Positions 1 through 8,305 of a stretch of 64,000 bases of DNA are shown piece after piece. Made by a program: the position numbers and the translations under genes. Numbering within the stretch: position 1 is the stretch's first letter; each line of letters begins with the position of its first letter. This stretch comes from Paenalcaligenes sp050487225 (GTDB taxonomy: Bacteria; Pseudomonadota; Gammaproteobacteria; Burkholderiales; Burkholderiaceae_B). The stretch lies in assembly GCF_050487225.1 (NCBI RefSeq), contig NZ_JBKQGY010000001.1:1488001-1552000 (forward strand), in the 5' to 3' direction. The notes beneath the pieces are model-generated. The model was not told where the DNA came from, made no database searches, and saw only the letters and a program-made list of their open reading frames with translations.

Positions 1-654
1 CACAGCGGCGTTCCCTTGATTGGTATTAACCACGGGCGATTAGGTTTTATCACCGACATCCCCCTGCCACACGCTCACGAAGCAATCACCAGCGTCATCA
101 ACGGCCAGTACGAAACTGAGCACCGCAGCCTACTAGAAGGCCGTGTTGTACGCGATGGCGAAACACTGGTTTCGGGTATCGCGCTCAATGATATCGTAAT
201 TAACCGCGCAGGTCGTGGCGGCATGATAGAGCTGCGTGTAGAGCTAGATGGTGTGTTTATGCATCGCCAACGCGCCGACGGTGTAGTCGTAGCCACACCA
301 ACCGGCTCCACAGCCTACGCGCTGGCAGCAAACGGCCCTATTCTGTACCCCACGCTCAATGCCTTCTTGCTGGTGCCTGTGGCACCGCAAACGCTGTCCA
401 ATCGCCCTGTAGTGGTACCTGACAGCAGCACATTGAGCCTGACCATTACCGCCTTGGGCCGAGTCGAATCGGGCGCTAGCGTGCACTTCGATATGCAGGC
501 TTGGTCTGACTGCCAGCCTGGCGACTGTGTAGAAATTCGCCGCGCTCAGAAAACAGTTTGTTTTATTCACCCCACCGGCTACAGTTTCTTTTCTACTTTG
601 CGTCAGAAATTGGACTGGAACCGTATCCCACAACCCAACGACGCCAACGAATAA
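1..654 (+). CDS. nadK: NAD kinase, 5'-truncated by the window edge
   Basis: Phosphorylates NAD to NADP in the cytoplasm. The reading frame is open from base 1 (reads HSGVPLIGINHGRLGF), so the true start and the GGDG nucleotide motif lie upstream of the window. Visible family landmarks are GINHGRLGF at the start and TPTGSTAY about 100 residues in, both characteristic of the NadK fold, and a C-terminal tail of usual length. The stop at 652-654 is only nine bases before the recN start. nadK-recN adjacency is common in proteobacteria, and the two are probably cotranscribed. No oddities are seen in the visible part. Confidence 0.95.
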   Translation, partial: HSGVPLIGINHGRLGFITDIPLPHAHEAITSVINGQYETEHRSLLEGRVVRDGETLVSGIALNDIVINRAGRGGMIELRVELDGVFMHRQRADGVVVATPTGSTAYALAANGPILYPTLNAFLLVPVAPQTLSNRPVVVPDSSTLSLTITALGRVESGASVHFDMQAWSDCQPGDCVEIRRAQKTVCFIHPTGYSFFSTLRQKLDWNRIPQPNDANE

Positions 655-663
655 TCCCTGCTT

Positions 664-2313
664 ATGCTGCGATCCCTGCATATACGTGATTTTGTCATTG
701 TGGATGAAGCCCTCATCGATTTCGAAGATGGCTTCACCGTCTTTTCTGGTGAAACTGGTGCCGGGAAATCCATACTTATAGATGCGCTGTCGCTGCTGCT
801 TGGCGCTCGCGGCGACACCCGTGTCATACGTGAAGGGTGCGAGAAAACCGATCTCAGTGCGCACTTTGATCTGGATGATGACATTCGTGAATGGCTGAAA
901 AATAACGACTTGGACGATGGCGAGGATTTATTGCTACGCCGTGTCATTGACGCTCAAGGCCGTAGTCGTGCATATATCAACGGCACAGCCGCCACCTTGG
1001 GGCAACTGCGTGATGTGGGTGAACACCTTGTAGACATACATGGTCAGCATGCCCATCAAAGCCTGCTCAAAAGTGCAAATCAATATGCGTTGTTAGACTC
1101 ACAAGGTGGACACCAAGAGCTAGCCAAGCAAGTAGCGGCTGCATGGAACACATGGCAATCTCTACAGCAACGCTTACACCAAGCCCAAGAACATTCGGCA
1201 GGCTTACAAGCCGAACGCGAAAAGCTGCAATGGCAATACGATGAGCTGCAAACCTTAGCGTTGCAACCAGGCGAGTGGGAACAAACCGGTGTAGAGCATC
1301 AGCGCTTAGCACATGCGCAATCGCTACTGGATGGTGCGACGCGTGCTTTAAATTTACTGGATGGTGAAGACCAAGCCGCACAACGTGCGTTGTTCTCAGC
1401 CACACAAGAAATCACCAAATTGCTGCACCATGACCCCGCCGCTTTGCAGCCCATTCTGGACACACTAGAATCTGCGCGTATCGCAAGCTCTGAAGCCATT
1501 TCTGATTTAAATAGCTACGTGAGTGCGGTAGAACTAGACCCTGATCGTTTGTCTGTACTAGAAGAGCGCATGGCAGACATTTTCAGCATGGCACGCAAAT
1601 ACCGCTGCGAACCTGAAGAGCTACTGGCGCTGTTTGAGTCTATTACCCAACAGTTGGAACAACTGACCGAAGATGCTGACTTAGAACAGTTGGAAGCTAA
1701 AGTCGCTCAAGCCAAAACCCACTACGACACAGCAGCAGCTCAACTCAGTCAAGCGCGCTTGATCACCAGCAAACAATTGAGCCAGCAAGTCAGCCATGCC
1801 ATGCAAGAGCTTTCCATGCAAGGCGGCCAATTTGCCGTAGAACTCAATGCTTGTAAACCTTCTGCGCACGGCAATGAGCAGGTGGAGTTCCTCGTGGCGG
1901 GTCACGCTGGTGTACGCCCTGCCCCCTTGGCCAAAGTAGCCTCTGGTGGCGAGCTGGCAAGGATATCTCTCGCCTTGGCCGTGATTGCCAGCCAAGCAGC
2001 CCAAGTGCCTACCTTAATCTTTGACGAAGTCGATACCGGTATTGGTGGTGCCGTGGCCGAAGTAGTAGGTAAATTGCTGCGTGAGCTGGGACAACGCCAT
2101 CAGGTGCTGTGCGTAACTCACTTGCCGCAAGTGGCTGCTCAAGGCCAACATCACTTGCAAGTCAGCAAACGCAGTCACGATGGTCAAACCCGTTCACACA
2201 TACACGCGCTGGACAACAACGCTCGCGTGGAAGAGATCTCGCGTATGTTAGGTGGTATCGCCATCACCGACACTACTCGTCAGCACGCCAAAGAGATGCT
2301 ATCTCGTCCATAA
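664..2313 (+). CDS. recN: DNA repair protein RecN
   Basis: SMC-like ATPase that acts in recombinational repair of double-strand breaks. At 549 residues it matches the usual length of about 550. Walker A is GETGAGKS at residues 29-36. A long Gln/Glu/Ala-rich central region is the expected coiled coil. The C-terminal ATPase half carries the signature around VASGGELARISLA and Walker B LIFDEVDTGIGG. The start follows nadK by nine bases with no strong ribosome site, suggesting translational coupling. The gene converges on fur across a shared hairpin terminator. No LexA box was recognised, but the upstream region is nadK coding sequence, so the promoter may lie outside the window. Confidence 0.96.
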   Translation: MLRSLHIRDFVIVDEALIDFEDGFTVFSGETGAGKSILIDALSLLLGARGDTRVIREGCEKTDLSAHFDLDDDIREWLKNNDLDDGEDLLLRRVIDAQGRSRAYINGTAATLGQLRDVGEHLVDIHGQHAHQSLLKSANQYALLDSQGGHQELAKQVAAAWNTWQSLQQRLHQAQEHSAGLQAEREKLQWQYDELQTLALQPGEWEQTGVEHQRLAHAQSLLDGATRALNLLDGEDQAAQRALFSATQEITKLLHHDPAALQPILDTLESARIASSEAISDLNSYVSAVELDPDRLSVLEERMADIFSMARKYRCEPEELLALFESITQQLEQLTEDADLEQLEAKVAQAKTHYDTAAAQLSQARLITSKQLSQQVSHAMQELSMQGGQFAVELNACKPSAHGNEQVEFLVAGHAGVRPAPLAKVASGGELARISLALAVIASQAAQVPTLIFDEVDTGIGGAVAEVVGKLLRELGQRHQVLCVTHLPQVAAQGQHHLQVSKRSHDGQTRSHIHALDNNARVEEISRMLGGIAITDTTRQHAKEMLSRP

Positions 2314-2347
2314 AAAAACGGCTTGCACGTAATATGCAAGCCGTTTT
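2313..2347. terminator. Bidirectional terminator between recN and fur
   Basis: A run of A, then ACGGCTTGCA, a short loop, TGCAAGCCGT, then a run of T. The ten-base arms with A and T tracts on either side would terminate recN on the plus strand and fur on the minus strand. Confidence 0.85.
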
Positions 2348-2378
2348 TCATCGTACTAGCCGTACTGATCACCACTAC

Positions 2379-2837
2379 TTAGCGAGGCATGCCTCGGCCA
2401 GTCGCGCGACCAGTGCTGGTGCAATCATTGCACAGGCCATACAACACCATTGTGTGGCTTTCCAGCTCGAAACCTAACTTATCAGCAATTTTATGCTGAC
2501 GTTTTTCAATTTCAGGATCAGAAAACTCAACCACTTTTGCACAATTGGTGCAAATAAAGTGATCGTGGTGATCCCCATCGTTTAATTCAAATACCGCTTT
2601 GCCACCATCAAACTGGCTGCGAGCCAAAATACCAGCTTGCTCGAATTGAGTCAGCACACGGTACACTGTGGCCAAACCAATATCCACATCGTCGGCAATC
2701 AGCAGACGGTACACATCTTCTGCGCTTAAATGACGCAGCTCTTGGGTATCGTCGTTGCGGCGAAAAATATCAAGAATCTTGAGGCGTGGGAATGTCGCCT
2801 TAAGCCCCATGCTTTTCAGTTCGTTTTGATCGTTCAT
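2379..2837 (-). CDS. fur: Ferric uptake regulator Fur
   Basis: Iron-responsive repressor that binds Fur boxes when loaded with Fe(II). The chosen start (MNDQNELKSMGLKAT) is the conserved Fur N-terminus, giving 152 residues; an in-frame extension of 30 residues upstream looks spurious. The winged helix holds the typical LSAEDVYRLL and GLATVYRVL segments. The metal-binding part shows HHDHF followed by CTNC, and a second CNDC near the C-terminus. Gene order fur divergent from bamE is typical of Bordetella relatives. Two Fur-box-like sites in this window (near 6004 and 23652) are likely targets. Confidence 0.96.
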   Translation of the reverse strand: MNDQNELKSMGLKATFPRLKILDIFRRNDDTQELRHLSAEDVYRLLIADDVDIGLATVYRVLTQFEQAGILARSQFDGGKAVFELNDGDHHDHFICTNCAKVVEFSDPEIEKRQHKIADKLGFELESHTMVLYGLCNDCTSTGRATGRGMPR

Positions 2838-2995
2838 AGCTAAAATTAATATCTGAAAGGGGGAAGGGTTCGAGACCCATCTGGCAACAAGCACCGACGG
2901 ATTCCGAGATGGGTTACATCGTAGCATAATGCACGGATGTCCAAACTCATATCCCTTATAATAACGATTTTATTTAACAAGAGCACGGTAAGCTG

Positions 2996-3478
2996 ATGAA
3001 AGCAAAAAACTACTCTTCTGTCCTACGCACCGGCGCAGCCATGTGTTTTACCGCACTATTACTGAGCGCGTGCGGCGGTACAAAGTGGGGATTTCCTTAC
3101 AAAGCTGACATACAGCAAGGTAACTGGATTACCTCTGAGCAGGTAGAACAACTGCGCGTCGGCATGACCCGTGAGCAAGTACGTTTCGTACTGGGCACCC
3201 CTACTCTGCAAGATATTTTCCACTCGGATCGCTGGGATTACCCTTACTACAACAAACCTGGCTACGGCGACGTACAGAAACGTTTGTTTACCGTTTGGTT
3301 TGATGGCAACACCTTGGTGCGCTGGGATGGTGATCACCAACCTAATCACGAGCCATTCCAAAACCCCGCCACAATGGGCCCAGACACCCCTAACACCATT
3401 CAGCAAAGCGTAGATGAATCCCCATTGGAAGCAGAAAACCCCAATATCACGGACAACTACCGCAGCCCTGATCAATAA
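2996..3478 (+). CDS. bamE: Outer membrane assembly lipoprotein BamE (SmpA/OmlA)
   Basis: Small lipoprotein of the BAM complex that inserts beta-barrel proteins into the outer membrane. Residues 1-25 form a signal peptide ending in the lipobox LLSAC, with Cys26 as the lipidation site. The SmpA/OmlA domain follows, with the conserved run LRVGMTREQVRFVLGTP and DRWDYPYY. The C-terminal tail of about 35 residues is Pro/Asn-rich and beyond the core domain. It is divergent from fur, with a TATAAT-like -10 element at 2957-2962, and is followed after 14 bases by dapB. Confidence 0.94.
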   Translation: MKAKNYSSVLRTGAAMCFTALLLSACGGTKWGFPYKADIQQGNWITSEQVEQLRVGMTREQVRFVLGTPTLQDIFHSDRWDYPYYNKPGYGDVQKRLFTVWFDGNTLVRWDGDHQPNHEPFQNPATMGPDTPNTIQQSVDESPLEAENPNITDNYRSPDQ

Positions 3479-3492
3479 TTTCTGGAATTTGT

Positions 3493-4284
3493 ATGCGTAT
3501 CGCCATTGCTGGAGCAAGCGGCCGTATGGGCCGCATGCTGATTGAAGCTGTACTGAACAGCAACGACATGACTCTCGCCGTTGCGCTCGACCATACTGGC
3601 TCTACTTCCGTAGGCCAAGATGCGGGTGCATTTATGGGTTGCGCCACAGGGGTGGCTATTAGTGACGATCTTAATCAGTTAGCAAACGCCGACTGCTTAA
3701 TTGACTTCACTCGCCCCGCAGGCACATTGGCACACCTAGACGCTTGCGTGCGTCACAACACCAAGTGCGTGATTGGTACTACCGGTTTTTCTGAAGCCGA
3801 AAAAGCCCTCATCCAACAAGCCGCCGAAAAAGTCGCTGTGCTGTTTGCCCCCAACATGAGCGTAGGCGTGAACGCCACGCTAAAACTGTTGGAAATGGCA
3901 GCAAAAATGCTGCAAAGCGGCTTTGATGTGGAAGTTTTTGAAGCCCATCACCGTCATAAAGTAGATGCGCCATCCGGCACGGCCTTAGCGATGGGTGAAG
4001 CGATTGCCACAGCCTGGAACAAACCACTAGACGAGATCGCCGACTGGGCACGCCACGGTCACACCGGTGCGCGCAAAGAAGGCAATATTGGTTTCTCGGT
4101 AGTACGTGGTGGCGACATTATTGGCGATCACACCGTATTTTTCTGCGGCGAAGGTGAGCGTATTGAGATTTCTCACCGTGCCAGTAACCGCACTATCTAC
4201 GCACAAGGTAGCTTACGCGCGGTTCGCTTCTTGAAAGACAAGCAACACGGTCTATTCAACATGCAAGACGTGCTAGCAGGCTAA
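3493..4284 (+). CDS. dapB: 4-hydroxy-tetrahydrodipicolinate reductase
   Basis: NAD(P)H-dependent reductase of the diaminopimelate/lysine pathway. 263 residues, near the family's usual 265-275. The dinucleotide site GASGRMGR lies at residues 7-14. The catalytic and substrate loop HHRHKVDAPSGTA lies near residues 152-165, with a final substrate-binding stretch containing EISHRA. The start is ATG 14 bases after bamE, so the two are probably one transcript; omlA-dapB linkage is seen in related genera. It converges on murB with only nine bases between stop codons. Confidence 0.96.
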   Translation: MRIAIAGASGRMGRMLIEAVLNSNDMTLAVALDHTGSTSVGQDAGAFMGCATGVAISDDLNQLANADCLIDFTRPAGTLAHLDACVRHNTKCVIGTTGFSEAEKALIQQAAEKVAVLFAPNMSVGVNATLKLLEMAAKMLQSGFDVEVFEAHHRHKVDAPSGTALAMGEAIATAWNKPLDEIADWARHGHTGARKEGNIGFSVVRGGDIIGDHTVFFCGEGERIEISHRASNRTIYAQGSLRAVRFLKDKQHGLFNMQDVLAG

Positions 4285-4293
4285 CAGCCTAGG

Positions 4294-5298
4294 TTAGGCG
4301 TACAGCACAGGTTCTTGTTCCAGCTGTACGCCAAACTTTTGCTGCACATCATTCTGAATCTGCTGCGCCAGATTCAACACATCTTCCAGCACCGCCCCAC
4401 CACAGTTAGTCATCACTAACGCTTGACGTGGATGCATAGCTACTGCGCCTGCTTCACGCCCTTTCCAGCCAGCCTGATCAATTAGCCAGCCAGCGGCCAA
4501 CTTATAGCGGCCATCAGCTTGCGCATACGCCACCACATTAGGATGCTGTGTACGCAATACGGCGTACTGCTCAGCCTGCACCACTGGATTCTTAAAGAAG
4601 CTACCCGCATTACCCACTTGAGCGGGGTCAGGCAACTTGGTACGACGTACCTCGCACACTGCTTCAAATACGGCCTGTGCCGTAGGCGCATGTTGCAATG
4701 AGGCATGATCTCGCAAATCAGGATACTGCAATAACGGCTGCCACTGTCTGGGCAATCTAAACCGCACCGCAATAATCAACCATGTGCCTGGCTTAGCACG
4801 CTTAAACATACTGTCTCGGTACGAGAACTCGCACTCTTCCGCACTAAATTCGTATAGCTCGCCCTCTAGCAAATTCCATGCCAAAACGCTGTGCACACGC
4901 TGCTCTAGCTCTAGGCCATAGGCTCCAATATTTTGTACAGGTGCCGCGCCTACTGTGCCAGGAATCAACGCTAAGTTTTCTAAACCATACCAACCCTGCT
5001 CTAGGGTGTAGGCCACAAAATCGTGCCAGACCTCGCCCGCGCTAGCTTCCACCAACCAGAAATTATCGTGCTCGCACAATAACCGTATACCTTTGTTGGC
5101 CACGTGAATGGTCAACCCAGCCAAGTCGGGGTGCGTAATGACGTTGCTACCACCACCCAATACGCGATGTTGTGCATACTCTTTAATAGCCGCACTGAGC
5201 GTCGGCAACTGAGACACCTGTTCAAACCTAAACAGCGTCTGTGCCACACAAGGCAGTCCAAAGGTATTACAGCGGGATAGATCTTGGTTATTCAACAT
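4294..5298 (-). CDS. murB: UDP-N-acetylenolpyruvoylglucosamine reductase
   Basis: Flavoenzyme that completes UDP-MurNAc synthesis for peptidoglycan. 334 residues, the long E. coli-like type I form. The FAD motif GGGSN is at residues 48-52, the FAD-binding region IPGTVGAAPVQNIGAYG is in the middle, and the proton donor serine sits in NAGSFFKNP. The C-terminus ends in the expected Glu-containing LEQEPVLYA. It stands alone on the minus strand, convergent with dapB. Confidence 0.96.
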   Translation of the reverse strand: MLNNQDLSRCNTFGLPCVAQTLFRFEQVSQLPTLSAAIKEYAQHRVLGGGSNVITHPDLAGLTIHVANKGIRLLCEHDNFWLVEASAGEVWHDFVAYTLEQGWYGLENLALIPGTVGAAPVQNIGAYGLELEQRVHSVLAWNLLEGELYEFSAEECEFSYRDSMFKRAKPGTWLIIAVRFRLPRQWQPLLQYPDLRDHASLQHAPTAQAVFEAVCEVRRTKLPDPAQVGNAGSFFKNPVVQAEQYAVLRTQHPNVVAYAQADGRYKLAAGWLIDQAGWKGREAGAVAMHPRQALVMTNCGGAVLEDVLNLAQQIQNDVQQKFGVQLEQEPVLYA

Positions 5299-5617
5299 AG
5301 TTAGGTGTGTTTGCTTGTCACGTCAGCAGAGAAAGTCCAGCCTTGAGTATAAAGCAGGTACTGTCCCTACTTCGCTGCATAACCGGCCTTAGGTGCATTT
5401 ATTTCAAATCATTTCTCAAAACCGCTTGACACAATAGCGCAAAACCCGCTATATTCACTTTCTGGCTTGATTGAACACCAAACAATCAAGTGTAGCCAAA
5501 CAAACAGCAATGTAGGTGCGGCGGTGATTAGAAAAGTGGTTTTGAAGTTCCAGCAAGATACTTGCAAAACAAAAGAAACCAACTTATAATTCTAATCTTT
5601 CCTGAGAAGGAAAATAA
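5299..5617. other. Intergenic region with tRNA promoter, no gene seen
   Basis: Lies between the divergent murB start and the first tRNA-Gly. I see a sigma70-type promoter (entered separately) but no open frame with coding character. About 160 bases separate the promoter from the mature tRNA, so a long 5' leader is expected. Confidence 0.6.
5426..5455 (+). promoter_or_regulatory. Sigma70 promoter for the tRNA-Gly pair
   Basis: TTGACA at 5426-5431 and TATATT at 5450-5455 with an 18-base spacer: a near-consensus promoter pointing at the tRNA genes. Confidence 0.7.
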
Positions 5618-5693
5618 GCGGGAATAGCTCAGTTGGTAGAGCGCAACCTTGCCAAGGTTGAGGTCGCGAGTTCGAGCCTCGTTTCCCGCTCCA
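5618..5693 (+). tRNA. tRNA-Gly (GCC), copy 1
   Basis: 76 bases with a genomically encoded CCA end. The acceptor stem GCGGGAA pairs with TTCCCGC. The anticodon arm is CAACC-TTGCCAA-GGTTG, giving anticodon GCC. The T arm contains GTTCGAGCC. It appears identical to the copy at 5805. Confidence 0.96.
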
Positions 5694-5703
5694 AATTCTT
5701 TAG

Positions 5704-5732
5704 AAAGCCCAAGCCATTGTTTGGGCTTTTTA
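5704..5732 (+). terminator. Terminator after tRNA-Gly copy 1
   Basis: AAAGCCCAA, a seven-base loop, TTTGGGCTTTTT: hairpin followed by a T tract, directly downstream of the tRNA. Confidence 0.75.
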
Positions 5733-5804
5733 TATCAGCTACGTTAGCATTAGTTCAAACCTGAAAACAGGTAGCAGTGTTAACAAAGCAGGCAACGCTT
5801 AAAT

Positions 5805-5880
5805 GCGGGAATAGCTCAGTTGGTAGAGCGCAACCTTGCCAAGGTTGAGGTCGCGAGTTCGAGCCTCGTTTCCCGCTCCA
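5805..5880 (+). tRNA. tRNA-Gly (GCC), copy 2
   Basis: 76 bases with encoded CCA, appearing base-for-base identical to copy 1, 187 bases downstream. Tandem tRNA-Gly copies are common gene-dosage duplications. No own promoter was recognised in the short spacer, so it may depend on read-through of the first terminator or on a weak local promoter. Confidence 0.96.
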
Positions 5881-5884
5881 AATT

Positions 5885-5916
5885 AAAAAAGCCCAAACTT
5901 CGGTTTGGGCTTTTTT
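5885..5916 (+). terminator. Terminator after tRNA-Gly copy 2
   Basis: AAAAAAGCCCAAAC-TTCG-GTTTGGGCTTTTTT: strong stem with a TTCG loop and a T tract. Confidence 0.88.
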
Positions 5917-6003
5917 GCGTTTATTCCCTGCCTACCCTTCTTGATTCACACACCAACTAACACTCTGATTCACCCCCACTTCCCCGTCATCTCGTATTAA
6001 TGT

Positions 6004-6022
6004 GATAATAACGATTCCTATT
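6004..6022 (+). promoter_or_regulatory. Fur-box-like site upstream of the esterase
   Basis: GATAATAACGATTCCTATT matches 12 of 19 positions of the classical GATAATGATAATCATTATC box, with the first half intact. It lies 22 bases before the preferred esterase start, placing that gene under probable Fur control. Confidence 0.55.
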
Positions 6023-6043
6023 TGCATCAATAGAATCACGATA

Positions 6044-6970
6044 ATGCCTGTCTTACGTCACCTTCTGCTTGGTATCGCCGCCGTCTCCTTTAGCTACGCT
6101 TTACCTACTGCTGCACAACCAGCACAACAAAATGGACGTCAAATTGAGCGAGTGCAAGCCCCTAGCATCGCCGATCAAGAACTCGCCACGTATAGATTCG
6201 AGAGCTTTACGCTCTCATCAGAAGATGGCAAACGTCATTACAAGATAGAAGTAGGCATCCCTAAACGCCCAGCCCCAGCTACCGGTTTTCCGGTGATTTA
6301 TATGTTGGATGGCAATGCAGCGTTAACCAATATTGATACCACCGACCTCACCGCCATGGATGCGCTGTCGCCTACGGTATTGGTAGCCATTGGCTATGAC
6401 ATTAATGGCAGTCACGATACGACGGCCCGCGCTTATGACTACACGCCTCCGGTGTTTAAGGATGGCGTAGAACAAAAAGAGATAGAAGTACGTGGGCGTA
6501 TAGGGGGAGGCGCTGCTGAGTTTCTGGAGCTCATCGAGACTCGTATAAAACCCGAAGTGGATTTGCGCGCCCCTACCGACCATTCTCGCCAAACGCTGTG
6601 GGGGCATTCTTATGGCGGTTTATTTACGCTGTATACGCTATTTACCCGCCCAGAACTTTACCAACGCTACGTAGCGGGTGATGCGTCACTGTGGTGGCAC
6701 GACGGTTTTTTAGTGACCGATACTTTTACACACTTTGATCGCAGCAAAGCCCTAGGCAAGAAAATACGCCTCATGGAAGGCGGCAATCGCTCTAAGAGCA
6801 GAAGCGCCTCAGATTCGCGTGCTCAATGGTCAGCCAAAGATATAGTTAGAGATTTGCAAATGGATGGCGTGGATATTAGCTATGAAAACTTCAGTGAGTT
6901 ACATCATGGCCAAATGTTGAGGGCATCATTGAAGCCTGCGCTACGCTTGGCTGCGACACCTCCACAGTAA
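6044..6970 (+). CDS. Secreted alpha/beta-hydrolase, ferric-siderophore esterase type (IroE/Fes-like)
   Basis: Predicted periplasmic esterase of the esterase-D superfamily, resembling enzymes that hydrolyse imported or exported siderophores. From the ATG at 6044 it is 308 residues with a signal peptide ending near LPTAAQ. An alternative GTG at 6002 would add 14 residues but overlaps the Fur box. The nucleophile elbow is WGHSYGG. A conserved IYMLDGNAAL stretch follows the first strands, and the last catalytic His is probably in ELHHGQML. The iron link rests on the Fur box and the family; the substrate is not shown by the sequence. The TonB receptor operon it may serve lies 14 kb away. Confidence 0.75.
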   Translation: MPVLRHLLLGIAAVSFSYALPTAAQPAQQNGRQIERVQAPSIADQELATYRFESFTLSSEDGKRHYKIEVGIPKRPAPATGFPVIYMLDGNAALTNIDTTDLTAMDALSPTVLVAIGYDINGSHDTTARAYDYTPPVFKDGVEQKEIEVRGRIGGGAAEFLELIETRIKPEVDLRAPTDHSRQTLWGHSYGGLFTLYTLFTRPELYQRYVAGDASLWWHDGFLVTDTFTHFDRSKALGKKIRLMEGGNRSKSRSASDSRAQWSAKDIVRDLQMDGVDISYENFSELHHGQMLRASLKPALRLAATPPQ

Positions 6971-7003
6971 ACGCCCCACATACTACAGCCTGACACTGAT
7001 CAA

Positions 7004-7030
7004 GGCCCTGCTTTCGCAGGGTCTTTTTTT
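7004..7030 (+). terminator. Terminator of the esterase gene
   Basis: CCCTGC-TTTC-GCAGGG stem-loop followed by seven T. Confidence 0.85.
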
Positions 7031-7042
7031 ATGCCCACTGGC

Positions 7043-7059
7043 GGTGCACAGAGTGCACC
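7043..7059. promoter_or_regulatory. 17-base palindrome, candidate MhpR/IclR operator
   Basis: GGTGCAC-AGA-GTGCACC, perfect seven-base arms. IclR-family activators bind palindromes of about this length, and the E. coli MhpR operator is reported as a 17-base palindrome. It sits about 250 bases before mhpB, so a promoter between them is required for this role. Confidence 0.5.
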
Positions 7060-7306
7060 TGCAAACAACTATTTTTGTGCGGCCACAAGGCCATCCATAA
7101 AATCAGTTCATACAAATACGAGGGCGCATGAGCTCCCTCCAAAACACAAGATACCGAGACAGAAATGACGCCCTCTTGCTAGCAAGTGACTATACACATG
7201 GCGGCATAAAGCGCATTTCCTCCCCTACCTGATTAAGACAAAAGCCATCCTGAATCGGCGATTTGCTGTAGAGCCTGCCGGTTCAGCCACGAAATCTGGA
7301 GATTCT

Positions 7307-8254
7307 ATGAGTACCAGCGTTGTTAAGCTTAAGTGCCTGTCGCACACCCCATTGCGCGGTCTCAATGACCCTGCCCCTAACGTTGTCGCCGAAGTCGATG
7401 CGGTGATTGCCGCCGCTCGTGCCGAGGTGGAGGCCTTTGATCCAGAGCTGATCGTGGTCTTTGCACCGGATCATTACAACGGCTTGTTTTATGATTTGAT
7501 GCCGCCCTTTGTGGTGGCGACTGCTGCAGAATCTGTTGCAGATTACAAAACGCTGCCAGGTCCTCTGTCTATTCCAGACAAGCTGGCCCTAGACCTAGTT
7601 CGTCACCTGCTGGATAGCGATCTGGACGTAGCGCTGTCTCATCGCTTGCAAGTGGATCATGGCTGCACACAGATTCTGGAAGAAATGACTGGCAGCCTTA
7701 CCCGCTACCCAGTGATTCCTATCATCATCAATTCCGTAGCACCACCGTTTGCTCCCTACCGCCGTATTCGTCTGTTGGGCGAAGCTGTGGGTAAGTTCAT
7801 CGCTGGCCTAAACAAACGCGTACTGATTTTAGGTTCTGGCGGCTTGTCACACGAACCGCCTGTACCCGTGTTTTCCGGCGCTAAGCCTGAGATCTCTGAG
7901 TTCTTGATTTCTGGGCGCAATCCTACTCCCGAAGCACGCGCCGCACGTCAAGCACGCACGCTGGCAACTGGGAAGATTTTTGGTACTCCTGACTGCGATC
8001 TGACGCCACTCAACCAAGAGTGGGATCACGCTTTCATGGATCTGCTGATCAACCGAGATCTGTACAAAGTGGATGACTTTGAAATTGATGTGATCTCTAA
8101 AACAGCAGGCCGTTCCACCCATGAAGTACGTACCTGGATTGCCGCTTTTGCTGCGCTGTCTGCCATGGGCCATTACGACGGCACTAAAGATTACTACCGC
8201 CCCGTGAATGAATGGATTGCTGGCTATGGCGTGATGAGTGCCGAGCCGGCCTAA
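7307..8254 (+). CDS. mhpB: 2,3-dihydroxyphenylpropionate 1,2-dioxygenase (MhpB-type extradiol enzyme)
   Basis: Fe(II) extradiol dioxygenase of the LigB class that opens the ring of 3-(2,3-dihydroxyphenyl)propionate or a related catechol. 315 residues, against 314 for E. coli MhpB. Family landmarks are CLSHTP with His13, FAPDHYNGLFYDLMPPF with His56, QVDHGCTQ in the middle, GSGGLSHEPPVP, and the C-terminal YYRPVNEWIAGYG. These resemble MhpB along the whole chain. It is first gene of a plus-strand mhpB-mhpD-mhpC set, 51 bases before mhpD. The start is ATG after CTGGAGATTCT. No hydroxylase (mhpA) precedes it, so the catechol must be made by enzymes encoded elsewhere. Confidence 0.92.
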   Translation: MSTSVVKLKCLSHTPLRGLNDPAPNVVAEVDAVIAAARAEVEAFDPELIVVFAPDHYNGLFYDLMPPFVVATAAESVADYKTLPGPLSIPDKLALDLVRHLLDSDLDVALSHRLQVDHGCTQILEEMTGSLTRYPVIPIIINSVAPPFAPYRRIRLLGEAVGKFIAGLNKRVLILGSGGLSHEPPVPVFSGAKPEISEFLISGRNPTPEARAARQARTLATGKIFGTPDCDLTPLNQEWDHAFMDLLINRDLYKVDDFEIDVISKTAGRSTHEVRTWIAAFAALSAMGHYDGTKDYYRPVNEWIAGYGVMSAEPA

Positions 8255-8305
8255 CGCTCACCAACAACACGTCACTTACTGATCTAGTCTGTAGGACACA
8301 CCACT

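Larger units (their letters stand above)
6971..7306. other. Intergenic control region of the mhpBDC operon
   Basis: 336 bases with no gene. It contains the esterase terminator (7004-7030), a 17-base palindrome (7043-7059, entered separately) and a perfect 12-base palindrome CTTGCTAGCAAG at 7175-7186, about 120 bases before mhpB. Either palindrome could be the site for one of the two IclR-type regulators downstream. Confidence 0.5.

Noticed and set aside
2952..2976. Fur box upstream of bamE
   Set aside because: The AT-rich stretch matches the consensus at only about half of the positions and overlaps a TATAAT -10 element, which explains it.
5618..5880. Two tRNA-Gly genes as attachment sites of an island
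   Set aside because: The two genes are full-length, identical and adjacent with no cargo between them; ordinary tandem duplication explains them.
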